Shown: positions 7,630-19,304 of the stretch, in pieces
Position numbering within the stretch: the stretch's first letter is position 1
Layout of the letters: each line of letters begins with the position of its first letter
Assembly (NCBI GenBank): GCA_034506175.1
Contig: JAPDQB010000020.1
Location: forward strand, 41,895-105,894
Reading direction: 5' to 3'
Length of the DNA stretch: 64,000 nucleotides
From: a candidate division KSB1 bacterium
GTDB taxonomy: Bacteria > Zhuqueibacterota > Zhuqueibacteria > Zhuqueibacterales > Zhuqueibacteraceae
Position numbers and translations under genes: made by a program
The notes under the pieces: generated by a model
What the model saw: the letters and a program-made list of their open reading frames with translations, nothing else
Told to the model about the DNA's origin: nothing
Databases searched by the model: none

Positions 7630-8412
7630 ATGAAGCGCGTGTGGAGTGAATTGCCAAACGTTCAACCGTTGCCGGGCACGATGCGGTTGAACCGTTATCT
7701 GGCGCAAAGCGGTTTAGGCTCGCGCCGTGAAGTCGAAAAGCTCATCACGCGCGGTGAAGTCAAAATCAACGGCAAAAACGTCCACGATTTGGCGACGCGG
7801 GTTGATTTGCTTTGCGATGAAGTGGTGGTGCAAGGTGAAAGCGTGCGGCCGGTCAACACGCTGGTTTATCTGATGCTCAACAAACCGGCCGGCTACGTGA
7901 CGACGGTGAAAGATGAAGGGAGCCGGCAAACAATTTTTGCGCTGGTCAAGCTTCCGGTGCGCGTTTTTCCGGTTGGCCGCCTTGATTTGGACAGCGAGGG
8001 TTTGCTGCTGTTGACCAATGATGGCGAACTGACTTACCGCTTGACGCATCCGCGCTTCAAGGTACCGAAAGTTTACCACGTGCTGCTGAACAAGCCTTTG
8101 CAACCGACGGCGGTGCAGCTTTTTCACGAAGGCGTGATCATCGATGAAACCTGTCGTGTGCAGGGCGAGCTGCGTTTTACCAATGTGAACGATCACCGGC
8201 GGTGTGAAGTGACGATCTTCGAAGGCCGCAATCGGCAGATTCGAAAAATGTTTGCGGCGCTTGGTTACCGCGTGAAAGGGTTGCAGCGCATTCAAATTGG
8301 GCCGTTGTTGCTGGGGAAGCTAAAGCTTGGCGCGTGGCGGTATTTGACGGAGAAAGAAATTCAGCTTTTGAAGGCAGCGGTAGCGTTACGAAATGATGAA
8401 GTGAAATTTTAA
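7630..8412 (+). CDS. rluB: rRNA pseudouridine synthase, RluB/RsuA family
   Basis: A 260-residue enzyme that isomerises a uridine in ribosomal RNA to pseudouridine. An N-terminal S4 RNA-binding domain ('MRLNRYLAQSGLGSRREVEKLI', from about residue 18) precedes the catalytic domain. The catalytic aspartate lies in 'VGRLDLDSEGLLLLTNDG' (about residues 117-134), and 'EGRNRQIRKMF' is the family's C-terminal motif. It follows scpB by five bases, the order scpA-scpB-rluB being common in bacteria. Starts at 7630 or at the ATG at 7681 are both possible; the second gives a more typical N-terminus. Confidence 0.93.
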   Translation: MKRVWSELPNVQPLPGTMRLNRYLAQSGLGSRREVEKLITRGEVKINGKNVHDLATRVDLLCDEVVVQGESVRPVNTLVYLMLNKPAGYVTTVKDEGSRQTIFALVKLPVRVFPVGRLDLDSEGLLLLTNDGELTYRLTHPRFKVPKVYHVLLNKPLQPTAVQLFHEGVIIDETCRVQGELRFTNVNDHRRCEVTIFEGRNRQIRKMFAALGYRVKGLQRIQIGPLLLGKLKLGAWRYLTEKEIQLLKAAVALRNDEVKF

Positions 8413-8496
8413 CGTCGTTGGCTCAACCTCGGACGCAGCGAACGACTGGCAGAAGGATGATGGATCAAAACAACTTCGAATGCAGAAGACTTTCTC

Positions 8497-9180
8497 TTGA
8501 GAGAACGACGACTGATTATCGCGATTGACGGTCCGGCCGGCTCCGGCAAAAGCACGACGGCGCGCTTGCTGGCGAAGCGGATCGGTTACATCTACCTTGA
8601 TACCGGCGCGTTTTATCGCGCGCTCACCCTCAAAGTTTTGGACGCCGGTGTTTCGCCGGAAGACAGCGCCAGTATCTTGCAACTGGCGGAAAAGATGAAC
8701 ATCGAGATGCAACCATTGGAAGATAAAAACCGGGTGTTGCTGGATGGCCGTGAGGTGACGCAACAGATTCGCGAGCCGGCGGTGACCAATGCCGTCGCAC
8801 CGATTGCGGCCAACCCTCGAGTTCGCGCCATCATGGTCGAAAAGCAGCGTGCCATCGGCCGCAACGGTGGCGTGGTGATGGAAGGTCGGGACATCGGCAC
8901 GGTGGTGTTTCCTGATGCGGATTTGAAAATTTTCATGCAGGCTTCGTTGGACGAGCGCGCCCGGCGCCGGCAGGAAGAACTGGCGGCGATGGGCATTGTG
9001 CGCGATCGGGAAATCTTGAAGGAAGAAATCGCCCGGCGCGATCAAAATGATTCCACCCGCATGGTCGCGCCATTGATTCGCGCCGCCGACGCGATCTTGC
9101 TCGATACCACGAGCTTGACGATTGAGCAACAGGTCGATTTCATCGTCGGCGAACTGGAAAAGAAATTGAACTCGCGTTGA
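8497..9180 (+). CDS. cmk: Cytidylate kinase
   Basis: Cmk phosphorylates CMP and dCMP with ATP, feeding CTP and dCTP synthesis. The 227-residue protein opens 'RRLIIAIDGPAGSGKSTTARLLAKR' with the P-loop at about residues 11-19. 'YLDTGAFYRALTL' is the CMP-binding block. 'VMEGRDIGTVVFPDADLKIFMQAS' and 'EIARRDQNDSTRMVAPL' follow as in the family. The start is a TTG; no better start is seen. cmk followed by plsC and rpsA is a widely conserved order. Confidence 0.95.
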   Translation: MRERRLIIAIDGPAGSGKSTTARLLAKRIGYIYLDTGAFYRALTLKVLDAGVSPEDSASILQLAEKMNIEMQPLEDKNRVLLDGREVTQQIREPAVTNAVAPIAANPRVRAIMVEKQRAIGRNGGVVMEGRDIGTVVFPDADLKIFMQASLDERARRRQEELAAMGIVRDREILKEEIARRDQNDSTRMVAPLIRAADAILLDTTSLTIEQQVDFIVGELEKKLNSR

Positions 9181-9183
9181 GAG

Positions 9184-9804
9184 ATGCGGTTGGTCTTTCG
9201 TTTTTTGCAACTGATGTTTCGAATGGGCTTTTTCCTGCTGTTTCGCATTCAAGTGCAGGGGCGAGAGCACATTCCGCGGCACGGTAAATTGCTGCTGGCC
9301 GCCAATCACGTTTCGGCCTACGATCCGTTCGTGATCGGCGCATTGGTGCCGCGCGGGCTTTATTTTTTGGCCAAAAAAGAGTTGTTTCAAAACCCTGTTG
9401 TCGGAGTGATTTTGCGCGTCGTGCTTCACGCCGTTCCGGTTGACCGCCGCGACATTGGCCACACGACGGTTCGCCACATCAATCACTTGTTGGAAAACGG
9501 CGAAGCCATTCTGCTTTTTCCCGAAGGCACGCGCAGCCGCTCCGGTCAAATCGGCGCGGGCAAATCCGGCGTCGGCATGATCGCCGCCGCCAACCAAGCG
9601 GACATTCTGCCGGTGCGTGTCGAAGGCTTGTTTGGCAAACGCGCCTCCTTATGGCGCCGGCCGCGGATTAAAGTGATTTTCGGCTCGATCATTTCCGTTG
9701 CCCCGTTTTTGAAAAACGGCACGGCCACCAAGGAAATCTACCGGCAAATCGCCAGCACGGTGGTGGATCGTATTCGTGTGATGGGAACGGCGCTGGCGGC
9801 CTGA
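9184..9804 (+). CDS. plsC: 1-acyl-sn-glycerol-3-phosphate acyltransferase
   Basis: A 206-residue membrane-associated enzyme that acylates lysophosphatidic acid to phosphatidic acid. The catalytic HX4D box reads 'NHVSAYDPF' (about residues 40-48) and the phosphate-binding block reads 'FPEGTRSRSG' (about 115-124). A hydrophobic N-terminus ('LMFRMGFFLLFRIQV') would anchor it. It starts three bases after cmk stops, so the two are surely co-transcribed. Confidence 0.93.
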   Translation: MRLVFRFLQLMFRMGFFLLFRIQVQGREHIPRHGKLLLAANHVSAYDPFVIGALVPRGLYFLAKKELFQNPVVGVILRVVLHAVPVDRRDIGHTTVRHINHLLENGEAILLFPEGTRSRSGQIGAGKSGVGMIAAANQADILPVRVEGLFGKRASLWRRPRIKVIFGSIISVAPFLKNGTATKEIYRQIASTVVDRIRVMGTALAA

Positions 9805-9816
9805 TTTCGGCGACAA

Positions 9817-9882
9817 CCCGAATATCCTTTTTAAAACAAAAAAGGAAATCGGGGATTCGTGCTTTTCTCTCGAGAGGAAAGC
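9817..9882 (+). promoter_or_regulatory. Two hairpins in the rpsA leader
   Basis: CCCGA...CCTTTTT (9817-9832) pairs with AAAAAGG...TCGGG (9839-9853) with an internal loop. A second near-palindrome, GCTTTTCTC/GAGGAAAGC with a TCGA loop, spans 9861-9882. Both lie between plsC and the S1 start. In enterobacteria S1 represses its own translation through a structured leader; a similar role here is only a suggestion. The first could also weakly terminate plsC transcription. Confidence 0.4.
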
Positions 9883-9916
9883 TCAATAAATAACCTGTAG
9901 GAGGTTTACCTTAACC

Positions 9917-11845
9917 ATGTTTCAACCAATTCAATTCACATCCGCAACAGCGGAAACCAACGTGGGTCATAGCCCCCAGAGAGGAGGTGATGCACTCGCA
10001 AAAAAAACCAGTCTGACAAACGGCAAGCTGGGCGCCTTGAAAATCGTGAGCAAGGACGAGCTTCAAGAAGAGCGTGAGTACTCCGACGAAGACTTGTCGA
10101 ACTTTCAGCGACTCTACGAAGACACGCTCGCGGAATTTATCGAAGGCCAATTGGTCACCGGCAAAATTTCGGCGATCAACGAGAAAGAAGTCGCGGTTGA
10201 TATTGGCTTCAAGAGCGAGGGCGTGATTCCGCTCGATGAGTTTCTCGATCCCAAAGTCATTAAAGTCGGCGACGACATCGAAGTTTTTCTCGACAATGTC
10301 GAGGACAAGGATGGCCAGTTGGTGCTTTCCAAAAAGAAGGCTGATTTCATGCGCGTGTGGGAGCGCGTTTTGAGGGCGCACGCCACCGGCGAGATCATTC
10401 AAGGCCGCTGCACCCGCCGCATCAAAGGCGGCATCGTCGTGGATTTGATGGGCATCGATGCATTTTTGCCGGGCTCGCAAATCGATGTCAAGCCGATTCG
10501 TGATTTTGATCAGTTCATCGGCAAGATCATGGATTTCAAAGTTGTCAAAGTCAACGAACTGCGCAAAAACATCGTGGTCTCGCATCGCGTGCTCGTCGAA
10601 GAGCAGATGTCCGAACAGCGCCAGCGCATTCTCGCCAATCTCGCCAAGGGCCAGGTGCTCGACGGCACAGTTAAGAACATCACCGACTTCGGCGTGTTCA
10701 TCGATCTCGGCGGCGTTGACGGGCTTTTGCACATCAACGATTTATCGTGGGGACGCGTCAATCATCCCTCCGAAACGGTTCAGCTCGATCAGAAGCTGAA
10801 AGTGATGGTGTTGGATTTCAACGAGGCCAAAGACCGGATTTCGCTCGGCTTGAAGCAGTTGCAGCCGCATCCGTGGATCGAAGTTGACAAGAAATATCCG
10901 GTCGACTCCGTGGTGCGCGGCAAAGTCGTCAGCATATCCGATTACGGCGCCTTCGTGGAATTGGAGCGCGGCGTTGAAGGTCTCATTCATATCTCCGAGA
11001 TGAGCTGGACGCAGCATATCCGCCACCCCAGCAAAATTCTCTCGGTCGGCGAAATGGTCGAGGCCAAGGTGCTCAGTATTGATTTGGAAGAACGAAAAAT
11101 CTCGCTCGGCCTCAAGCAGCTCGAGCCTGATCCGTGGGACGGCATCGAGTTGAAATATCCGGTCGGCTCGCGCCAAAAGGGCATCGTGCGCAACCTGACC
11201 AATTTTGGCGCCTTCGTCGAATTGGAAGAGGGCATCGACGGCTTGATTCACATCTCCGATCTTTCATGGACGAAAAAGATTCGCCATCCCGGCGAGGTGG
11301 TGAAGAAGGGCGACGAAATCGAAATCATCGTGCTCAACGTCGACAAGGGCAACCGTCGCATTTCGCTTGGATACAAACAAACGAAGGACAATCCGTGGGA
11401 TGAGTTTGAAGGCGCGTATGGCGTGCATACCAAAACCAAAGGCAAGATTCTGCGCATGATCGACAAGGGCGTGATCGTCGAATTGCCGGCGCTGGTCGAT
11501 GGTTTTGTGCCGTTGTCACATCTCGCCAAAACCAATCTCGCGAAGCCCGCGGACGGTTACGCCGTCGGCGACGAGCTTGATTTGGTCGTCATCGAGTTCA
11601 ACAAGGACAACAAGAAAATCATTTTGTCGGAGAAATTGGCCAAGGAGCCGCACGGCGAAGGCGGAAAAAGGAAGCGAGGTCGCGGCAAAGCTGCGGAAGC
11701 CGGTGCGACCGAAGCGAAGCTGACGCCGGAAGAGTTGGCTGCCGCCGATGAGATTTTGTCGGACACGACTTCTGCCGTGATGGAAACTCCAGAGAAGATG
11801 CCCGCTCCGGAATTCACTGTGGCGGAGCCTGACCCACAAGCGTGA
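9917..11845 (+). CDS. rpsA: 30S ribosomal protein S1
   Basis: S1 binds mRNA on the 30S subunit and helps initiation. The 642-residue product has six S1 (OB-fold) domains starting near 'EGQLVTGKISAINEKEVAVD', 'GEIIQGRCTRRIKGG', 'KGQVLDGTVKNITDFGVFID', 'VVRGKVVSISDYGAFVEL', 'RQKGIVRNLTNFGAFVEL' and 'TKTKGKILRMIDKGVIVEL'. Domains 3-5 carry the strongest 'GLIHISDLSW' motif. A 75-residue N-terminal extension and an acidic tail flank them. TAGGAGGT (9898-9905) lies eleven bases before the ATG. Confidence 0.96.
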   Translation: MFQPIQFTSATAETNVGHSPQRGGDALAKKTSLTNGKLGALKIVSKDELQEEREYSDEDLSNFQRLYEDTLAEFIEGQLVTGKISAINEKEVAVDIGFKSEGVIPLDEFLDPKVIKVGDDIEVFLDNVEDKDGQLVLSKKKADFMRVWERVLRAHATGEIIQGRCTRRIKGGIVVDLMGIDAFLPGSQIDVKPIRDFDQFIGKIMDFKVVKVNELRKNIVVSHRVLVEEQMSEQRQRILANLAKGQVLDGTVKNITDFGVFIDLGGVDGLLHINDLSWGRVNHPSETVQLDQKLKVMVLDFNEAKDRISLGLKQLQPHPWIEVDKKYPVDSVVRGKVVSISDYGAFVELERGVEGLIHISEMSWTQHIRHPSKILSVGEMVEAKVLSIDLEERKISLGLKQLEPDPWDGIELKYPVGSRQKGIVRNLTNFGAFVELEEGIDGLIHISDLSWTKKIRHPGEVVKKGDEIEIIVLNVDKGNRRISLGYKQTKDNPWDEFEGAYGVHTKTKGKILRMIDKGVIVELPALVDGFVPLSHLAKTNLAKPADGYAVGDELDLVVIEFNKDNKKIILSEKLAKEPHGEGGKRKRGRGKAAEAGATEAKLTPEELAAADEILSDTTSAVMETPEKMPAPEFTVAEPDPQA

Positions 11846-11877
11846 AGTTTGCCTTTCGGGCGCCGTCCGCTTAATGG

Positions 11878-11915
11878 ATTGACCGGTCACTGCGAAGTGA
11901 CCGGTCAATAATTTT
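11878..11915 (+). terminator. Terminator after rpsA, built from a repeated palindrome
   Basis: Bases 11878-11891 pair with 11896-11909 without mismatch around a GCGA loop; AATTTTAG follows. Each arm itself contains the perfect palindrome TGACCGGTCA. The same design recurs at 28438-28468. Confidence 0.7.
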
Positions 11916-11922
11916 AGAAAAC

Positions 11923-12753
11923 ATGCACCGCAACGTTATTTTTGTTGCCGTCATCGAACTGTTTCTGTCCCTCGCCGTCTTCGGCCAAATTTCCGAAGAA
12001 GAGATTCTCACCCTCCTCGAACGCCATGAACTCGCGATCACGCGGGAGCGTATTAACCAAACCTATCGTCAATATCCCAATTCCGCCGTCGCGGCGTATT
12101 TTCACGCGATGCTCGAACAAGACGGCGAAACGGCAAGTAAATATTTTCAAGACATCGCCTCGCGTTTTCCCGGGACGGTTTACGCCGAGCGGGCGTTGTT
12201 TCGATTGGGGCAATATCACTTCGCACAAGGCACCTACAATCGCGCTCGGCAATACTTTCTGAGTTTGATCGAACAGTATCCCAAATCGATTTTATTGCCG
12301 CAGGCGAATTATTATGCGGCGAAATCTTTGGTCATTATCGGAATGCCGACGGGCGTTGAATTGTCGCAAGCGCGCGAGGAATTGTCGCGCTGCGTGGAAA
12401 AATACCCTGGCACTTGGGTGGCGAAATTCGCCGCGGAAGATTTGGCCAAATTGCCATCGCTCACAGCCGCGCCCAAACAAAAACCTTCCGAGCCGCCTCC
12501 ACCAACGCCCAAAAAACTCAAAGGCATTTATACGGTTGACATTGGCGCATTTGACAGCCGCGAAAAAGCTGCGCGTGAGCAGGCTGTTTTTTCAAAGGCG
12601 GGTTATCCGACGGAGATCAGCGAAGAGCGCCGGGGGCGGAAAATATTTTATAAAGTTTTGGTGGGAGATTTTACCGACCGCAGTCAAGCCCGCAAGTTTT
12701 CCGACGATTTGCAACGAAAATACAAAGTCAAGAGTCATGTAGTGAAAAGGTAG
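11923..12753 (+). CDS. Exported TPR-like protein with C-terminal SPOR domain
   Basis: A 276-residue protein. A hydrophobic signal ('VIFVAVIELFLSLAVFG') ends near residue 22. Residues about 25-175 are tetratricopeptide-like helices ('AYFHAMLEQDGETASKYFQD', 'ALFRLGQYHFAQGTYNRA', 'QYPKSILLPQANYYAAKS'). A proline-rich linker leads to a SPOR domain at about 200-276 ('YTVDIGAFDSREKAAREQ', 'FYKVLVGDFTDRSQARKF'). SPOR domains bind denuded peptidoglycan at division sites, so a periplasmic cell-wall role is likely. The precise role is unknown. Confidence 0.8.
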   Translation: MHRNVIFVAVIELFLSLAVFGQISEEEILTLLERHELAITRERINQTYRQYPNSAVAAYFHAMLEQDGETASKYFQDIASRFPGTVYAERALFRLGQYHFAQGTYNRARQYFLSLIEQYPKSILLPQANYYAAKSLVIIGMPTGVELSQAREELSRCVEKYPGTWVAKFAAEDLAKLPSLTAAPKQKPSEPPPPTPKKLKGIYTVDIGAFDSREKAAREQAVFSKAGYPTEISEERRGRKIFYKVLVGDFTDRSQARKFSDDLQRKYKVKSHVVKR

Positions 12754-12860
12754 CTGGTTAGCTGGTCGCTTGTCACTGGTGGCTGATCAATTGCCGAGCA
12801 ACGAGCAACCAGCAACGAGCAACCAGCAACCAGCAACCAGCAACCAGCAACGAGCAACCA
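12751..12860 (+). repeat. Heptamer array with inverted left arm, abutting moeA
   Basis: The right arm (12798-12860) is nine perfect tandem copies of GCAAC(C/G)A. The left arm (12751-12793) has diverged units of the inverted sense (TAGCTGG, TCACTGG and similar). The array ends three bases before the moeA start codon and takes the place of a ribosome-binding site. Confidence 0.85.
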
Positions 12861-12863
12861 ACC

Positions 12864-14081
12864 ATGATTACCGTCCGCCAGGCTTTGGAAACTGCCCTGC
12901 AGCAAACCAAGCGTCTTCCGGTTGAAACGCTGGCATTACTGGAAAGCGTCGGCAGGGTGTTGGCCGAAGATGTCATTTCCGACATTGACATGCCGCCGTT
13001 TGCGCGCAGCACGATGGATGGCTATGCTCTGTGCAGTGAAGATATTCGCCACGCACCGCAACGGCTGCGAGTTGTTGGCGTGATTCCGGCGGGAGCTTAT
13101 CCGAACTTTTCTCTGCAGCCGATGCAAGCCGCTAAAATCATGACCGGCGCGCCCTTGCCGGTTGGCGCGGATGCGGTGCAAATGGTCGAAAAAACCAGGC
13201 CGCTTCAAGATGACGCTGCGGTTGAAATTTTGGAATCCGTCTCGCCCGGCCATAATGTTTCACCGCTTGGCAGCGAGGCCCGGCGAGGGGATGTCGTTTT
13301 GCCGGCAGGCGCTTTTATTTCACCCGGTGTGATCGGTTTGCTGGCGGCGGTGGGCAAAAACTCGGTTGCGGTTTATCGGGCGCCCTCCGTCGGCATTTTG
13401 GCAACCGGTGATGAACTGGTCGACATCACGGCGAAACCCGGGCTTGGACAAATTCGCAACAGCAACAGTTTTACTTTATATGCGCAAGTCAAGCAGGCGG
13501 GAGGCAAGCCACACCTTCTGGGCGTTGCCAAAGACACCAGGGTGAATTTACGCCAGAAGATTGCGGAAGGTTTGCAGTTTGATTTGTTTTTGGCAACCGG
13601 CGGCGTTTCGATGGGCGATCTCGATCTCGTCGAAGAGGTGTTTGCCGAATTCGGCCTTGAAATTTTTTTCGATAAAATTGCGATGAAACCCGGCAAACCG
13701 GTAATGCTGGCGCGCTCGGCGCGTGGCGGGCTGGTTTTCGGCTTGCCTGGCAACCCCGTTTCCGCAACGACTGTTTTCGAGGTTTTAGTCCGCCCGGTGA
13801 TGCGCAAGATGATGGGTTTCCCGATCTATCAAAATCACATGGTGCTCGCTTCGCTCACCGAACCGTTTGTCAATCGCTCCGGCCGCGAGCATTATGCGCC
13901 GTCCGTGACGTGGTACGAAGAAAAGCGTTTTCTGGTGCGCCCGCTCAAATCCAAAGGCAGCGGGGATGTGGTCACGTATGCCAAAAGCAATTCCTACCTC
14001 ATTTGCCCGATCGAGCGCACGGACTTTTCGCCAAACGAAAACGTTGTGGTCATGTTGCGGCCGGATTTTTTTTATGGATGA
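12864..14081 (+). CDS. moeA: Molybdopterin molybdotransferase
   Basis: MoeA inserts molybdate into adenylated molybdopterin in cofactor biosynthesis. The 405-residue protein has all domains: 'VRQALETALQQTKRLPVETL', 'DMPPFARSTMDGYAL', 'AAKIMTGAPLPVGADAVQMVE', the MogA-like domain with 'SVGILATGDELVD...GQIRNSNSF' and 'LATGGVSMGDLD', and 'FGLPGNPVSATTVFEVLVRP'. No molybdoenzyme or other moa/mob gene is in the window. The ATG has no visible Shine-Dalgarno sequence; it is preceded by the heptamer array. Confidence 0.95.
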   Translation: MITVRQALETALQQTKRLPVETLALLESVGRVLAEDVISDIDMPPFARSTMDGYALCSEDIRHAPQRLRVVGVIPAGAYPNFSLQPMQAAKIMTGAPLPVGADAVQMVEKTRPLQDDAAVEILESVSPGHNVSPLGSEARRGDVVLPAGAFISPGVIGLLAAVGKNSVAVYRAPSVGILATGDELVDITAKPGLGQIRNSNSFTLYAQVKQAGGKPHLLGVAKDTRVNLRQKIAEGLQFDLFLATGGVSMGDLDLVEEVFAEFGLEIFFDKIAMKPGKPVMLARSARGGLVFGLPGNPVSATTVFEVLVRPVMRKMMGFPIYQNHMVLASLTEPFVNRSGREHYAPSVTWYEEKRFLVRPLKSKGSGDVVTYAKSNSYLICPIERTDFSPNENVVVMLRPDFFYG

Positions 14082-14085
14082 AAAT

Positions 14086-17388
<3,303 letters not shown>

Positions 17389-17568
17389 CTCTCAGTCTCC
17401 TCAAAGAAGCAGTTCTCACATGTTGTTTCGGGGATATGCGATATGCAACTCGTTTCTTGATGCAAGCGTATCAAGATAAAAATTTTTTGGATTAAATCAA
17501 AATTTAATTTCGGAAAAATTGCAAAGAAGGCGCAAACGCCCCGGCCGCATGATTTTGAAAGCTTGCTG

Positions 17569-17597
17569 TTGTCAAATTTGAAATTGTTTCGTAAATT
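17569..17597 (+). promoter_or_regulatory. Probable promoter of the phosphoesterase gene
   Basis: TTGTCA (17569-17574), a 17-base spacer and TAAATT (17592-17597). The leader would be about 30 bases and includes GAGGAAG ahead of the ATG. Confidence 0.5.
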
Positions 17598-17635
17598 GAA
17601 ACTATTCGGATTGAACCAGAATTGAGGAAGACGAC

Positions 17636-18832
17636 ATGCCGAGTAGCTCTCTCTCCATCATCATTCGCCAGGTGTTGCTGAATGGTTTTTATTTGTTGTT
17701 GCAGTTTGCCATCTATCGCGTCTGGCGCAGTCAATTCGGCGACACCGCGTTTCGCCGCCAGGTGATTCTCGCGGCGCTGATCGCCATCAACCTGCCATGG
17801 CTTTATGCGGTGATTCGCATCGCCATTTTCAAAAGCGTTCCGCACAGTTACGCGCTTTTGGTGACAGTGATGGGATGGTTTTTTATTTCCGTCATTTATC
17901 TGATTTATTTCGGGCTGCTGCGGTCGGGATATGGCTTGTGGGAAGCCGTCAAGCCGCTGAGCTTGACTTCCACCGCCGGCGCAGCCGCGGCAATGACACG
18001 CCGGGCTTTTCTGCAAAAGGCCACGCTTGGCTTCGGCGCGGTCGCCCTGATTTCGACCGCGCGCGGGCTGTGGATGGCGCGCGGCACACCGCGCCACGAA
18101 CGGGTGACGATTTATTTGCCGGACTTGCCCGAAGCTTTTGACGGCATCCGCCTTGTCCAGCTTTCAGATTTTCATTCCGGGCCGTACATGTCGCGCGAGC
18201 AAATGTTGAGCGTGCGCCGGCAGATCGAAGAGCTGAAGCCCGATCTTTATTTTTTCACCGGCGATTTCGTCGATGCTTTTGCCGAGCAAATGCCGCCCTT
18301 TGTCGAAGCTTTTGAAAATTTGCGCGCGCCGCTTGGCGTGTTTACGGTGTTGGGCAATCACGATTATTTTGCCGACATCCAAACCGTCGAGGCCGGTCTG
18401 GCAGCGGCGAAGTTGTCTTTATTGCGCAATACCAATCACGTTTTGGAACATCGCGGCAACCGATTCGCGATTGTCGGCGTCGATGATTTGTGGGCGAGCC
18501 GGCGCAAAGGCCGCGGACCGGACATTGCCGCAGCGGTGAACGATTTGCCCGCAAACGTTTTTAAAATTTGCTTGAGCCACCAACCCAATTATTGGCCGGA
18601 AATCAAAAAACACAATATCGCCTTGACGCTTTGCGGCCACACGCACGGCGGACAGTTCGGTATCATGGGCACGCAAATCAGCCTGGCGCGCCTCGCCAGT
18701 CCTTACGTGGCGGGACTTTACAAAGAAGATGGGATGCAGCTCTACGTCAATCGCGGCCTCGGCGTGTTCGGCATTCCGGTTCGTATCGGCATGCCGCCGG
18801 AGATCACGGAGGTGACGTTGCGAAGAGGATGA
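17636..18832 (+). CDS. Membrane-anchored metallophosphoesterase (YaeI-like)
   Basis: A 398-residue protein. Three or four hydrophobic segments occupy residues 1-105. A twin-arginine-like 'MTRRAFLQKATLGFGAVALI' stretch lies near 120-140. The calcineurin-like phosphoesterase domain starts near 165 with the metal-binding motifs in order: 'LSDFHSG', 'FTGDFVD', 'LGNHDYF', 'CLSHQP' and 'CGHTHGGQFG'. Relatives include YaeI, a UDP-2,3-diacylglucosamine or lipid phosphodiesterase-like enzyme; the substrate cannot be told here. The active site would lie outside the membrane. Confidence 0.88.
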   Translation: MPSSSLSIIIRQVLLNGFYLLLQFAIYRVWRSQFGDTAFRRQVILAALIAINLPWLYAVIRIAIFKSVPHSYALLVTVMGWFFISVIYLIYFGLLRSGYGLWEAVKPLSLTSTAGAAAAMTRRAFLQKATLGFGAVALISTARGLWMARGTPRHERVTIYLPDLPEAFDGIRLVQLSDFHSGPYMSREQMLSVRRQIEELKPDLYFFTGDFVDAFAEQMPPFVEAFENLRAPLGVFTVLGNHDYFADIQTVEAGLAAAKLSLLRNTNHVLEHRGNRFAIVGVDDLWASRRKGRGPDIAAAVNDLPANVFKICLSHQPNYWPEIKKHNIALTLCGHTHGGQFGIMGTQISLARLASPYVAGLYKEDGMQLYVNRGLGVFGIPVRIGMPPEITEVTLRRG

Positions 18833-19016
18833 ATTGGGGCTGGCTGGTTAGTCAGACCGCCAGTCAAATGAAACCCAATGGCAATGGAATTTTTCATTTG
18901 CTGATTAGCTTTCGATCAATTATATTTAACCTGTGAAGCTCGCGATACAAAAACATTTACTGCCAATGATGAATCCGAACAAAACTTTTCGCTTGCCGAA
19001 CCAAGGAGAAGGCTTT

Positions 19017-19301
19017 ATGCAAACTCAAAAAAATGGAAATGCCGAAACCAAAGACCTGATGATTCTGCTCGAGCATGCCGTGACGTTCTTCCTTGCTTCC
19101 TTGGATGAGAAGCGTCTTCTTGAAATCTATCGAAAACTTATTGAAACGCATCAGCGTGGTGAGCTTTCCGATGCAACTTTTAATTATATATCCAGGCTGA
19201 TCGGCAGCCAATGGGCAAATAAAAAACTACTGCCCGTTCTTGAAAAAATGCACAAGCGTTTTGATAAATTTCTCTTCATGTCCGGCGCCTCACCAAAATG
19301 A
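19017..19301 (+). CDS. Hypothetical protein, helical, 94 residues
   Basis: No family recognised. The chosen ATG follows AAGGAGA nine bases upstream; a longer reading could start at 18933. The product has a polar N-terminus followed by amphipathic helices ('DLMILLEHAVTFFLASLDEKRLLEIYRKL'). It has no signal peptide or cysteine. It is followed after three bases by another unknown gene, so the two probably work together. Base composition is lower in G+C than the nearby housekeeping genes. Confidence 0.55.
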   Translation: MQTQKNGNAETKDLMILLEHAVTFFLASLDEKRLLEIYRKLIETHQRGELSDATFNYISRLIGSQWANKKLLPVLEKMHKRFDKFLFMSGASPK

Positions 19302-19304
19302 CTT

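Noticed and set aside
8386..9597. A 403-codon minus-strand frame across cmk and plsC
   Set aside because: cmk and plsC have complete family motifs on the plus strand; the opposite frame is rich in H, R and Q without known motifs.
9981..10016. Alternative rpsA start behind the internal AGGAGGTG
   Set aside because: The ATG at 9990 is out of the rpsA frame and opens only eight codons. The ATG at 9917 has its own strong ribosome site.
12798..12860. Possible CRISPR array
   Set aside because: Units are seven bases with no spacers, and there are no cas genes. This is a tandem repeat.
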